Shown piece after piece: positions 1-8,936 of a stretch of DNA of 64,000 nucleotides; within the stretch, counting starts at the first letter, position 1; the number at the start of each line of letters is the position of its first letter. The notes under the pieces were generated by a model. That model was not told where the DNA came from. It worked only from the letters and a program-made list of their open reading frames with translations, and searched no databases. This DNA is from Lachnospira sp900551945 (GTDB lineage: Bacteria; Bacillota; Clostridia; Lachnospirales; Lachnospiraceae). Both the position numbers and the translations under genes were made by a program. The stretch is from contig DBFCCI010000038.1 in the NCBI GenBank assembly GCA_048380335.1, forward strand, positions 109,065 through 173,064, in the 5' to 3' direction.

Positions 1-475
1 TTCTGTGAGCTTCTGGATTAGCAGGATTAACAAACTGACCTGCAATAAAGCTATTTTCAATTTCTTCTGCTAATTCTTTTGCTTTTGCAATTGCACCTGG
101 CATACCTTTTGAACCCTCTGTAAGAACTATTTCAGCTCCATAAGCTTTAATAATATTTCTTCTTTCAACACTCATAGTTTCTGGAAGAACGATAATTAAC
201 TTATATCCCTTTGCTGCGGCTATGGCTGCAAGACCTATTCCTGTATTACCTGATGTTGGCTCAATGATGGTTGAACCTTCTTTTAAAAGCCCCTTCTTTT
301 CAGCATCTTCTATCATTTCTTTTGCAATTCTATCCTTTACACTACCTGCTGGATTAAAGTATTCAAGCTTTGCTAAAATTGTTGCTTCAAGATTATACTT
401 CTTTTCAATATGTTTTAACTCTACTAATGGAGTATTGCCGATCAATTCTGCTACTGAACTATATATTCTAGACAT
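1..475 (-). CDS. cysK: cysteine synthase A, 3' part beyond the window
   Basis: This is the N-terminal part of O-acetylserine sulfhydrylase, which makes cysteine from O-acetylserine and sulfide in the cytoplasm; about 158 codons are visible and the rest lies left of the window. Visible family motifs are GNTPLVEL near residue 13, PAGSVKDRIA with the PLP-binding lysine, and PTSGNTGIGLA, the substrate loop. The start at 475 has a GAGG-type ribosome site (cctct on the plus strand) at suitable spacing. A TAATAT -10 lies at 513-518, but no good -35 is seen. It follows metY on the same strand but behind metY's terminator, so it probably has its own promoter. Confidence 0.93.
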   Translation of the reverse strand, partial: MSRIYSSVAELIGNTPLVELKHIEKKYNLEATILAKLEYFNPAGSVKDRIAKEMIEDAEKKGLLKEGSTIIEPTSGNTGIGLAAIAAAKGYKLIIVLPETMSVERRNIIKAYGAEIVLTEGSKGMPGAIAKAKELAEEIENSFIAGQFVNPANPEAHR

Positions 476-557
476 ATAAATTACCTCTTTCTTAAATAAT
501 ATAATTAAATGAATATTACACTCTTATTTACTACTTTATTGTTAAAATATTAGCTTC

Positions 558-617
558 TTAAGACAGTCACCAAATTATCGCACACACACAAGTTTTGGCT
601 GATTACCCAAATAAATA
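558..617 (+). repeat. possible degenerate copy of dispersed intergenic repeat (copy A)
   Basis: This stretch resembles the clearer copies at 17371, 20741 and 62228: it shares the caaattatc block with the 20741 copy, an aagttttgg block and an ataaata tail. It appears shortened. It lies directly past the metY terminator, as other copies lie past operon ends. Assignment is tentative. Confidence 0.35.
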
Positions 618-668
618 AGTTAATATATGATGTCAGAGTAATCATTTCTTTACTCTAACATCATATAT
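618..668 (-). terminator. metY terminator
   Basis: A long hairpin with arms near 624-641 and 650-667 (atgatgt/acatcat and agagtaa/ttactct, one mismatch) is followed on the minus strand by a T-rich stretch. It lies 10 bp past the metY stop codon. Confidence 0.75.
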
Positions 669-676
669 ATAATTAA

Positions 677-1987
677 TTATTCTGCAATTGCTTTAAATGC
701 TTCGTCTAAATCTTCAATAATATCATCAATATTTTCTGTACCAATTGAAAGTCTAATTGTATTAGGCTTAATTCCCTGGTCTGCAAGTTCTTCTTCATTT
801 AACTCAGCATGTGTTGTTGAAGCTGGGTGAATAACAAGTGACTTAACATCAGCTACATTTGCAAGAAGTGAGAATAATTCAAGATTATCAATAAACTTCT
901 GTGCTGTCTTAGCATCACCCTTAATTTCAAATGTAAAGATAGAACCACCACCATTTGGGAAATATTCCTTATATAATCTCTGCTGTTCTGGGTCTGTTGA
1001 AAGTGATGGGTGATTAACCTTTTCAACTAATGGCTGTTTTGAAAGATAATCAACTACCTTTAACGCATTTTCAACGTGTCTTTCTACTCTAAGAGAAAGA
1101 GTTTCAAGTCCCTGTAAGAAGATAAATGAATGAATTGGGCTTAATGTAGCACCTGTATCTCTTAAAAGGATAGCTCTTATTCTTGTAACAAAAGCTGCTG
1201 GGCCTGCGGCATCTGCAAAGCTTATACCATGATAACTTGGATTTGGTTCTGTAAGCTGTGGGAACTTACCAGAAGCTTTCCAATCAAACTTACCACCATC
1301 AATAATTACACCACCGATTGTTGTGCCATGTCCCCCAATGAACTTAGTTGCTGAATGAACAACGATATCTGCACCATGTTCAATTGGTCTTATAAGATAA
1401 GGTGTACCAAATGTATTATCAATTACAAGTGGAATATTGTGTGCATGAGCAATCTTAGCAACTGCTTCAATATCAACAACTTCTGAATTAGGATTACCAA
1501 GTGTTTCTATGTAAAGAGCCTTTGTATTATCCTGTATAGCTACTTCAAAGTTCTTTGGGTCAAGTGGGTCAACAAATGTTGTTGTTACACCATAATCTAC
1601 AAGTGTATGTGCAAGAAGATTATATGTTCCACCATAGATATTCTTAGCTGCAACTATATGGTCACCACTTAATGCAAGATTTTGAATTGTGTATGATACT
1701 GCGGCAGCACCTGAGGCAACTGCAAGTGCGGCAACACCACCCTCTAATGCTGCAATTCTTCTTTCAAATACATCTTCTGTAGGATTAGTAAGTCTTCCAT
1801 AAATGTTACCTGCATCTTTAAGAGCAAATCTATCAGCAGCATGCTGTGAATTATGGAATACAAAAGATGATGACTGATAAATTGGAACTGCTCTTGCATC
1901 TGTAACTGGGTCTGCTGTTTCCTGTCCTACATGTAACTGTAATGTTTCAAACTTTAAATTTCTATCTTTAATATTTTTCTTACTCAT
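677..1987 (-). CDS. metY: O-acetylhomoserine sulfhydrylase (PLP enzyme)
   Basis: This 436-residue protein of the Cys/Met-metabolism PLP family is predicted to make homocysteine from O-acetylhomoserine and sulfide; some relatives also act as cysteine synthases. The PLP lysine lies in HSATKFIGGHGTTIGG, and YGRLTNPT and IDNTFGTPYL are typical of this long (about 430 residue) MetY group as opposed to the shorter MetB/MetC enzymes. The start at 1987 has AAAGGAG 10 nt upstream. The gene is preceded by a Cys-codon leader peptide (2062-2115) and a promoter with a palindrome at 2172-2206, which suggests control by cysteine supply and by an Rrf2-family regulator. cysK follows behind a terminator. Confidence 0.93.
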   Translation of the reverse strand: MSKKNIKDRNLKFETLQLHVGQETADPVTDARAVPIYQSSSFVFHNSQHAADRFALKDAGNIYGRLTNPTEDVFERRIAALEGGVAALAVASGAAAVSYTIQNLALSGDHIVAAKNIYGGTYNLLAHTLVDYGVTTTFVDPLDPKNFEVAIQDNTKALYIETLGNPNSEVVDIEAVAKIAHAHNIPLVIDNTFGTPYLIRPIEHGADIVVHSATKFIGGHGTTIGGVIIDGGKFDWKASGKFPQLTEPNPSYHGISFADAAGPAAFVTRIRAILLRDTGATLSPIHSFIFLQGLETLSLRVERHVENALKVVDYLSKQPLVEKVNHPSLSTDPEQQRLYKEYFPNGGGSIFTFEIKGDAKTAQKFIDNLELFSLLANVADVKSLVIHPASTTHAELNEEELADQGIKPNTIRLSIGTENIDDIIEDLDEAFKAIAE

Positions 1988-2061
1988 AACTTATAATCTC
2001 CTTTTGTTTTTATATATTTTCTATAAATCGTCTTTTATTATCTTTATAATCTAATATGTAA

Positions 2062-2115
2062 TTAACAACAACACATTCGGCGTTTCTCCTGAATAATTAT
2101 ATTTTTAAATTTCAT
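2062..2115 (-). CDS. cysteine-codon leader peptide (17 aa) upstream of metY
   Basis: A 17-codon ORF, MKFKNIIIQEKRRMCCC, ends with three consecutive TGT cysteine codons right before TAA. It has a near-perfect Shine-Dalgarno (TAAGGAGG, 2123-2130) 7 nt before its ATG, and lies between the metY promoter and the metY start (stop codon 75 nt upstream of metY). Placement, strong translation signal and terminal Cys run are those of an attenuation or stalling leader. I see no intrinsic terminator and no obvious sequestration of the metY ribosome site, so the mechanism is unresolved. No function beyond sensing is inferred. Confidence 0.75.
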   Translation of the reverse strand: MKFKNIIIQEKRRMCCC

Positions 2116-2171
2116 AGTTGCGCCTCCTTAATTTTATTATCACGCATATTGCATGACCAACTGATGAAACT

Positions 2172-2206
2172 ATATTACACAATATTTCCTACTTTGTCAA
2201 TAGGAA
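2172..2206 (-). promoter_or_regulatory. metY promoter with overlapping Rrf2/IscR-like operator
   Basis: On the minus strand a consensus -35 TTGACA (2195-2200) and a -10 TAATAT (2172-2177) are 17 bp apart. The -35 sits in the spacer of an inverted repeat, TTCCTA (2186-2191) and TAGGAA (2201-2206), separated by 9 bp. The suf promoter has the same layout (50797-50821), so the same regulator may bind both. Confidence 0.7.
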
Positions 2207-2227
2207 TACAGAGTTTTAATTATAACT

Positions 2228-2266
2228 TAAAAAAATAACTGGCTATAGATTTTATCTATAACCAGT
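2228..2266 (-). terminator. terminator of the YhgE operon
   Basis: Arms 2237-2249 and 2254-2266 (aactgg-tataga) form a strong hairpin, followed on the minus strand by a run of T (2228-2236). It ends the operon whose last gene stops at 2293. Confidence 0.85.
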
Positions 2267-2292
2267 TTTTATGCGGTATTTACTTAATATTA

Positions 2293-4056
2293 TTAAAGCA
2301 TAACTCCAGATTTTTCCTTACTTTCTTCAATCATTTCATTCATCTTTTCAAATGGTATTCTTAATACAAGACCTATTACAAGTGAAATTACTATATAAAT
2401 ACAAAGAATACCTAAGCATTTCCAATAATAATTCCCATACATTCCTGCTACAGTTTCTCTTACTGCGTCCATTGCATAAGGGAATGGAAGGTACTTATAT
2501 ATCATCTGATATACTTTAGGGAGTACTTCTATTGGGAATGTACCACCACTTCCTGCCACTTGAACGACCATAAATACGATAGCAAGTGCTTCTCCAATAT
2601 TTCCAAATGCAACGGTAAGTGAATACATAAAAAATGTAAACACTGTACTTGTAACTGAACAAGCAAACCACATCATAAATGGATGTATACACTGTATCTG
2701 TAAATAAAAAAGATTACCTAACACTATAAGAAGTGTCTGCAACTGTCCTATAATAAAAAATGTTATATATCTACCAAAAAACTTTTGATATGGCTTTAAC
2801 TTATAACCATCAATTTTAACACTTTTAACATGAGCATGAATAATAGCAACCATTATAAGACCGCCTACCCATATTGAAAGTACTGTATAAAATGGAGAAG
2901 CTGCTGAACCATATTCTGCAATTTCATATATTTTTTCAGTTTCTATTAATACAGGTGATGATATAAAACTTCCAAGTGTAGAAGCGTCTGTATCAAGAAT
3001 ATCTGACATAAGTCCATAATTATCACTATCTGAAAATTCTTCTAAACTTTCAATTACTGATGATATCTTATCTTGAATACTATTTAACATATCTTTAGTT
3101 TCAGAAAGATTAATATTGCTATCATTTACTGCACTATTAAAATCATTAACACTTCCATTCATATCTGTATAAATTGAAGAAATTGATGACATAACATTTT
3201 GTACTGCTGATAGATTCTCTGATAATACACCTGAAAGTTCTTCTAATGACGAAAGTTTATTAGCTTCTACCATCTTTTGAACAACGGCTACATCTATTCT
3301 TTGCTGTTCCAATACGTTATTTAACTGCCCTGCTGTATTAACTGACTGGTCACTTAAGCCTGTTGATAAATCAGTTATGGATATTAGTGATGTAAGAAGA
3401 ACGTTATATGTATTTAATTCGTCACTTGCGTCTTTAAGTTTATTTTTAATAATATCTATTACCGAACCACTCTCGGCTGTTCCTAACCCCTTAAGCTTAT
3501 CAGAATTGGCAACTGTGTCACCCGCAGTTACAAGTGAACTTGCAATAGTGCTTATAAATGTTTCATTAACCTGTTCTTTAACTGCTGTTTTTGCCTTATC
3601 TGTTATCTTTGGCGCAATGGCATTTTTCTTTTGATTACAATAGTAAAGAATTTGAGGGTGCGTAATAGTATCACTTAAAAAACTTATCATATCTGAAGAA
3701 AAATCCTCTGGCATAATAAGTGCTGCATAATACTCACCACTCCTTACACTTTCTATTACATCATCACTATTATCTTCAAATACCCAACCTATAGTATCAT
3801 TAGTCTTTAGTGCTTCAACAACTTTTTCACCAATATTAACTTCTACTCCATCAATTGAAGCTCCATTATCATCACTTACAACTGCCACTTTTAATTTAGA
3901 TGTAGCTTCTTGTCCATAGGGGTCCCAGTTTGACAATATATTAAACCAAGCATATAACGATGGTATAACTGTAAGACCTATAATTACTACAATGGCAACT
4001 ACATTTGTACTAATTCTTTTCATATCAGAAATAAATACACGCAGTATATTTTTCAT
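2293..4056 (-). CDS. YhgE/Pip family membrane protein (587 aa)
   Basis: This is a member of the YhgE/Pip (phage infection protein) family, related to ABC-2 type membrane proteins. It has an N-terminal membrane segment (residues about 15-37) followed by the typical SLYAWFNI-NWDPYG motif, a large extracytoplasmic region with coiled-coil character (about 200-350), and five to six C-terminal membrane segments with AGSGGTFPIEVLP, a family hallmark. Substrate and role are unknown; relatives affect phage receptor function, secretion or drug tolerance. It is the last gene of a three-gene operon with a second, longer YhgE (4543-6696). Confidence 0.88.
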   Translation of the reverse strand: MKNILRVFISDMKRISTNVVAIVVIIGLTVIPSLYAWFNILSNWDPYGQEATSKLKVAVVSDDNGASIDGVEVNIGEKVVEALKTNDTIGWVFEDNSDDVIESVRSGEYYAALIMPEDFSSDMISFLSDTITHPQILYYCNQKKNAIAPKITDKAKTAVKEQVNETFISTIASSLVTAGDTVANSDKLKGLGTAESGSVIDIIKNKLKDASDELNTYNVLLTSLISITDLSTGLSDQSVNTAGQLNNVLEQQRIDVAVVQKMVEANKLSSLEELSGVLSENLSAVQNVMSSISSIYTDMNGSVNDFNSAVNDSNINLSETKDMLNSIQDKISSVIESLEEFSDSDNYGLMSDILDTDASTLGSFISSPVLIETEKIYEIAEYGSAASPFYTVLSIWVGGLIMVAIIHAHVKSVKIDGYKLKPYQKFFGRYITFFIIGQLQTLLIVLGNLFYLQIQCIHPFMMWFACSVTSTVFTFFMYSLTVAFGNIGEALAIVFMVVQVAGSGGTFPIEVLPKVYQMIYKYLPFPYAMDAVRETVAGMYGNYYWKCLGILCIYIVISLVIGLVLRIPFEKMNEMIEESKEKSGVML

Positions 4057-4084
4057 TATTTCTCTCCATTTCTACATAAGTTTA

Positions 4085-4507
4085 CTAATCCTCATCATCT
4101 TCATAATCCTCATCTTCATCTGAAGAAAATAAAGGACGCTTATTTTTTACGGCATCAATTAAAGTTTCAAAGTCATTACCAATCAATGCTCTATCACCAT
4201 TTTTTATTTCAAGTCCTAATTTTTCAAGCTTCTCCTGCATTGTATAATCTATATATGCAACACTAATAAGGTATGCCGCAATTATAAACATAGATATAAC
4301 CCAAAGTAAAAGATATACAACTTTAGAACTATCTGCGGCAAATAATACAATTAAGAAAATAAGCGGTATAACAAATATACATATAATACCATTTTTTATC
4401 CTTTTTTGGTTTTTAGCATGAAGCTTTTCACTAAAATCACTTATTTGCTTCATTACATCATCAACAGCCATGTTGTTTTTGTTTTGTTCTTTATCTGTAT
4501 TGCTCAT
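4085..4507 (-). CDS. small two-helix membrane protein with acidic tail (140 aa)
   Basis: I do not recognise a named family. The protein has a polar N-terminus, two closely spaced membrane helices (residues about 42-61 and 65-86), a basic/amphipathic stretch and a strongly acidic C-terminal tail of Asp/Glu. It lies between two YhgE/Pip genes with gaps of about 28 and 35 bp, so it is almost certainly co-transcribed and may be an accessory subunit of a YhgE complex; that is inference from position only. GGAG lies just before the ATG. Confidence 0.7.
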   Translation of the reverse strand: MSNTDKEQNKNNMAVDDVMKQISDFSEKLHAKNQKRIKNGIICIFVIPLIFLIVLFAADSSKVVYLLLWVISMFIIAAYLISVAYIDYTMQEKLEKLGLEIKNGDRALIGNDFETLIDAVKNKRPLFSSDEDEDYEDDED

Positions 4508-4542
4508 AAAATCTCCATTCTGTCACCTTTTTATTATTTAGA

Positions 4543-6696
4543 CTACATCATTTCTGTATCTTTCATTCTCTTTTCCATAAAGTGATTAAGTCCCATAAAT
4601 GGTATTCTTATCAAAAGACCTATTACAAGAGCAACTACCATAAATATTAAAAGCTTTGATATATATGTAAAATAATCCCAACCATATACTCCACTTATTG
4701 CCTCACGCATTGCATTAATTGCATAAGGGAACGGGAAGTATATATATACATTCTTAAAGAACTCTGGTAAAAGCTCAATTGGGAATGTTCCACTTGAACC
4801 TGCAATCTGTATAACTACCATAACTACAGCAATAGCTTTTCCAACATCGCCAAATGATATTACAAGTGTATAAATAAATAATGTAAATACCATACTTGTT
4901 ATTGCTGCTGTTATAAAGAATAGCTTTGGATTGTCACATTCAACGTGAAGAAGGTATAAATCACCAAATACAATTATAGCTGACTGTAATTGTCCCATTA
5001 CAAAAAATAATAAAAATCTACCAAAATAAAGCTGTGCATTAGTAGCATTTTTAACAAATCTTGCCTTATAATCTACATGCACCTTTATTAATGCTGCTAA
5101 AATAAGCGCACCTACCCACAACGCAAGTGTTGTATAAAAAGGTGTTACTGCTGTTCCATAATTGACTGCATTATATACATTAATCTGTGATATTTCAACT
5201 GGCTCTGCAAAAAACTGTGCATAAGTTGAAGCATCAGCTCCTAAAAGGCTTACAACCGCCTTATATGCTTCACTATCTCCTGTCTGTGAAAGCTTGTCAA
5301 CAATTGTAGTAATCTTTTCACTCATCTGACTTATCACTGTCTTTGTATCTGCAAGTGATGTATTAGCAGTAAGAACTATATCATTAGTTCCTATAAGAAG
5401 TTGTTCTATACCAGATAAACTACTTCCAGCCTGTGAAAGTTGTGAAGTAACCGTTTCTACTGACTGTGCCATAGATTCTTCTAACTGACGTATGTTTTCA
5501 CTAACTACATTATTAAATGTATCGTTAATCTGTTCTACTTTTGATGAACACTCGTCAAGAATTGGCTTTAACAAGTCATACTTTGCTTGAACTAACACTG
5601 GAACGTCTTTTACCATGCTAGAAGACTGTTCTATAAGCTTTTTAGCAAGATTTTCAACAAGCTCTATAGATGTCAAATCACTTTTTATTCTATCTACAAT
5701 TTTAAGATTTAAACCATCAAGCTTAGAAAGTTTATCTATTATTTCTTGTATTCTTTGATTTTGCTCCATCATAGAAGCAATATCATCTACAGCCGCACTA
5801 AGCTCATCTGAAGCTGCTTGTGCATCACTTTGTGCACTATCTGCCGCATTACTTATATGCGTATTCATACTTTGAGCCTTTATATTAATTACATCAAGAA
5901 CACTTTCCATCTGACTTGTAAGACTGCTTACTGCTTCTGACACTGTAGATTGTGTTGTATTAGCAGAATTAATTGTCGTATCAACAACAGCCTGTGCTTC
6001 TGGTATAGTATCCTTTATGTTTAAAAGGTCTTGTGAAAGTTTTTCATTACATTCTGAAAAAGCATCTACTGTATTCAAATAACTTAAAAGATTATCTCTT
6101 ATTGAAGATATGTTTTGTGTTATCTCTGACAACTTACCTGAGTTCATATCTGATAACTTATTCATATTTTCTATTGATGTTTCTGCAACAACATTTATAA
6201 ATTCTGTATTAATACTTTGTTGTAATGTAGATCTTGCTGTATCTGTAATCTTTGAAGCTACAGCATTCTTTTTACTATTTTCATAATAAGTTACACTAGG
6301 GTGATTAAGACCTTTTTCTAAAAAGTCATAGAGATTTTCACTAAAATCTTCTCCTATTATAATAGCTGCATAGTATTCTCCACTATACACGCCTTCTAGC
6401 GCTTCTTCTTTAGTATCACAAAAAAGCCAGCCCATATTCTTATTGTCATGGAGTTGTTCTATAATCTTACTTCCCATATTAACACTGTCACCATCTGTTC
6501 CAGTATAGCCTGTATCACATGATATTACAGCTACTTTGAGCGATGATGTATTTGCATATGGGTCCCAATTAGAATATATATTAAACCACGCATAAAGTGA
6601 TGGAATAATACACAATCCAATTGCAACAATCAGTGCAAGGATATTGTGTGAAAGATTTCTTATATCCTTTCTAAATATTTTAAAAACTGTTTTCAT
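4543..6696 (-). CDS. YhgE/Pip family membrane protein (717 aa)
   Basis: This is a second YhgE/Pip protein, 130 residues longer than its neighbour. It has the same architecture: N-terminal helix, SLYAWFNIYSNWDPYA, then a long extracytoplasmic segment (residues about 160-470) rich in Ser, Gln, Asn and heptad-like Leu/Ile that suggests long coiled coils, and a C-terminal group of membrane helices with AGSSGTFPIELLP. It is the first gene of the operon, and the terminator of the phosphate regulator operon lies just upstream. The two proteins could form a heteromer; their sequence divergence suggests an old duplication. Confidence 0.88.
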   Translation of the reverse strand: MKTVFKIFRKDIRNLSHNILALIVAIGLCIIPSLYAWFNIYSNWDPYANTSSLKVAVISCDTGYTGTDGDSVNMGSKIIEQLHDNKNMGWLFCDTKEEALEGVYSGEYYAAIIIGEDFSENLYDFLEKGLNHPSVTYYENSKKNAVASKITDTARSTLQQSINTEFINVVAETSIENMNKLSDMNSGKLSEITQNISSIRDNLLSYLNTVDAFSECNEKLSQDLLNIKDTIPEAQAVVDTTINSANTTQSTVSEAVSSLTSQMESVLDVINIKAQSMNTHISNAADSAQSDAQAASDELSAAVDDIASMMEQNQRIQEIIDKLSKLDGLNLKIVDRIKSDLTSIELVENLAKKLIEQSSSMVKDVPVLVQAKYDLLKPILDECSSKVEQINDTFNNVVSENIRQLEESMAQSVETVTSQLSQAGSSLSGIEQLLIGTNDIVLTANTSLADTKTVISQMSEKITTIVDKLSQTGDSEAYKAVVSLLGADASTYAQFFAEPVEISQINVYNAVNYGTAVTPFYTTLALWVGALILAALIKVHVDYKARFVKNATNAQLYFGRFLLFFVMGQLQSAIIVFGDLYLLHVECDNPKLFFITAAITSMVFTLFIYTLVISFGDVGKAIAVVMVVIQIAGSSGTFPIELLPEFFKNVYIYFPFPYAINAMREAISGVYGWDYFTYISKLLIFMVVALVIGLLIRIPFMGLNHFMEKRMKDTEMM

Positions 6697-6766
6697 ACGT
6701 CACCTCTTAAATATTTTAACAGAATATTAATACTACTATATTCCGTCGTTTAAATATACCACACAC

Positions 6767-6801
6767 AAAAAGAGGATACAATGTGTTTGTATCCCCTTTT
6801 T
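6767..6801 (-). terminator. terminator of the phosphate regulatory operon
   Basis: Arms 6767-6781 and 6787-6801 (aaaaagaggatacaa / ttgtatccccttttt) pair around a 5-nt loop, with T-rich sequence after the stem on the minus strand. It follows the sensor kinase stop codon directly. Confidence 0.85.
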
Positions 6802-6807
6802 ATTATT

Positions 6808-8157
6808 TTATATACTTTTTTTTGAGAAAATAACTCTTATAATCGTTCCTTTACCAACTTCACTTTCAAGCTCTAACCTTGCATTATCATGCCTTGCAAC
6901 TATGTGTTTTACTATAGCAAGTCCAAGTCCTGTACCACCGGTTTGCTTTGAACGGCTCTTATCAACTCTATAAAAGCGCTCAAATATTCTTTCTTGATTT
7001 TCCTTAGAAATACCAATTCCATTGTCTTTAACTTGAACTATAACATCATCATCTTTTTTTATAACACTAACCCAAACTTCTCCACCTGGATTATTATACC
7101 TTATAGCATTATCACAAAGATTATAAATAAGTTCGTCCATCATCTGTCTATTAGCATATACATATTGTGTTTGCCCTGTCAAACTTATATGGACATGATT
7201 TTTATTAGCTGTCATCTCAAGCATATCTACACTACTTTTTGCAATCTCATATATATTAATATTCTCAAATACATCTTCAGTTGATGCTTCATCTAATTGA
7301 GAAAGCCTTAAAATATCATTGATAAGTGTAAGCAATCTATTTGAATTTTTATGTATTTCACCTGCAAATCTTACTACATCTTGATTAGTTGCCATTCCAC
7401 TTTCTATAAGTTCTGAATATCCAGAAATAGCTGTAAGTGGTGTTTTTAGTTCATGTGACACATTCGCTGTAAATTCTTGACGCATATTTGCATTTTTTAC
7501 AATATCTTCATGTTGTTTTTTAATTGTTTCAACAAATGGTCTTAATTCTTTATAGACATTTATACTATCTGAAGCATCGAGATTTTGTGCAAGATTATCT
7601 ATAGGTTGTACAATACTTTGAGTTAAAAAATGTGATAACATTATACATATTGCAAATAATATTATACAAATAATTACCATAATTGGTATTACACTTAAAA
7701 ACACACTTGTTATACTTCCTGCTTCTTTAGATACTCTTAATATATAACCATTATCTAGTTTAACAGCATAATAAAATGAGCTTTTATCTACTGTAGACGA
7801 CTTTCTTACTGACTCTCCAGCGCCATTATTAATAGCACCTATAACTTCTGGTCGCTTTGAATGATTTTCCATATCAGAAGCTTCTACATCTGAGTCATAT
7901 ACTGCAGTACCATCTAGCGCTATAAGTGTTACCCTTAATTCTTTGACGCAATCTCCAAATGCGCCATTTCTTACATTAAGTGGGTCACTTATTATCTTCT
8001 CTGCGTCAGAACTTATTATAAGCTGAGCATTAGTTTTTATATCTCTCATAACTTCTTTTTTAAACAAATTATAAAAAATACAAGTTGATAGCAATACAGT
8101 TGTAAGTATTGCTATAAATGTAATAATAATAAATTGTATATTAATCTTTTTCTTCAT
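6808..8157 (-). CDS. phoR: sensor histidine kinase, PhoR-like
   Basis: This 449-residue membrane sensor kinase probably phosphorylates the adjacent response regulator under phosphate limitation. It has an N-terminal membrane helix (about 10-30), an extracytoplasmic region (about 32-150), a second helix (about 153-175), then HisKA with the phosphoacceptor His in SHELKTPL, followed by the ATPase domain with N box (NLCDNAIRYN), DNGIGI and GTGLGLAIVKH. PhoR assignment rests on context: phoB-like gene immediately upstream (37 bp gap), then Na/Pi cotransporter, phoU and pstB on the same strand. It is the last gene of that group. Confidence 0.85.
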   Translation of the reverse strand: MKKKINIQFIIITFIAILTTVLLSTCIFYNLFKKEVMRDIKTNAQLIISSDAEKIISDPLNVRNGAFGDCVKELRVTLIALDGTAVYDSDVEASDMENHSKRPEVIGAINNGAGESVRKSSTVDKSSFYYAVKLDNGYILRVSKEAGSITSVFLSVIPIMVIICIILFAICIMLSHFLTQSIVQPIDNLAQNLDASDSINVYKELRPFVETIKKQHEDIVKNANMRQEFTANVSHELKTPLTAISGYSELIESGMATNQDVVRFAGEIHKNSNRLLTLINDILRLSQLDEASTEDVFENINIYEIAKSSVDMLEMTANKNHVHISLTGQTQYVYANRQMMDELIYNLCDNAIRYNNPGGEVWVSVIKKDDDVIVQVKDNGIGISKENQERIFERFYRVDKSRSKQTGGTGLGLAIVKHIVARHDNARLELESEVGKGTIIRVIFSKKSI

Positions 8158-8194
8158 AAAATACGCTCTCTATTATTTAATGAATTTATATTAC

Positions 8195-8881
8195 CTAATC
8201 TAATTTATCATTATCAAGATAATATCCTACATTTCTCACAGTTTTTATATATCCGCCTGCTTTTTTTAACTTTTGTCGCAATGTCTTTATATGAACATCA
8301 AGAGTTCTTGACTCTCCTTCATAATCTGTACTCCATATCTTTTCCATTATATTATCTCTTGAAAGCACAATACCTTGATTAATTGTAAGATACTTTAAAA
8401 GCTCATATTCTTTATAAGTAAGTTCTACTGGAACGTCTTCAACGTATGCAACATGCTTTTCATCATCAATAAAAAGACAACCTACATGCAAAAACTTTTC
8501 TTCTTCCATTCCACCAACCCTTCTAAGAAGTGCTTTTACTCTTGATATAAGTTCCATAACACCAAATGGCTTTGTCAAATAATCGTCAGCTCCCATATCA
8601 AGACCTTTTACTTTATCTATTTCTGTGGTTTTTGCTGTTACCATTATTACTGGAATTCTTTTTGTTTCTGGAACATTTCTTATCTTATTAAGAATTGTCA
8701 AACCATCCTCATCAGGAAGCATTATATCTAATAATATTAAATCTGGTAACTTATCTGCAACCTGCTTATGAAATTCCTTTGCACTTGCACATTCAACAAT
8801 CTGATGACCTGCATTTTTTAATGCAAAACTTTCTATTTCACTTATATTTTTATCATCTTCAACAACATAAATAAGTGCCAT
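8195..8881 (-). CDS. phoB: response regulator, OmpR/PhoB family
   Basis: This is a 228-residue regulator with a receiver domain (phosphoacceptor Asp in LILLDIMLPDEDG, Lys in TKPFG) and a C-terminal winged helix (LTYKEYELLKYL, RTLDVHIKTLRQKL). A start at 8881 (MALIYVVEDD) is preferred over an in-frame ATG 21 nt further upstream, because an AAGGAAG ribosome site precedes it. It is likely the DNA-binding half of the phosphate two-component system; TTTACA boxes seen upstream of the Na/Pi transporter, pstB and pfkA are its probable targets. Equivalent Bacillus genes are called phoP. Confidence 0.87.
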   Translation of the reverse strand: MALIYVVEDDKNISEIESFALKNAGHQIVECASAKEFHKQVADKLPDLILLDIMLPDEDGLTILNKIRNVPETKRIPVIMVTAKTTEIDKVKGLDMGADDYLTKPFGVMELISRVKALLRRVGGMEEEKFLHVGCLFIDDEKHVAYVEDVPVELTYKEYELLKYLTINQGIVLSRDNIMEKIWSTDYEGESRTLDVHIKTLRQKLKKAGGYIKTVRNVGYYLDNDKLD

Positions 8882-8936
8882 AACTTTTTCTTCCTTTCTC
8901 AAAATTGTGATATATAATGTACATTCTGTATATTAA

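Noticed and set aside
505..545. possible IscR-like operator at the cysK promoter
   Set aside because: Only the -10 and a short CTAC block resemble metY; the second arm (TAGGA) and the -35 are missing, so the match is too weak.
2116..2292. SAM or T-box type riboswitch before metY
   Set aside because: No kink-turn, T-box or terminator elements are present; the leader peptide and operator explain the region better.
2293..6696. prophage remnant (phage infection protein family name)
   Set aside because: YhgE/Pip are chromosomal membrane proteins; no phage structural, integrase or lysis genes are nearby.
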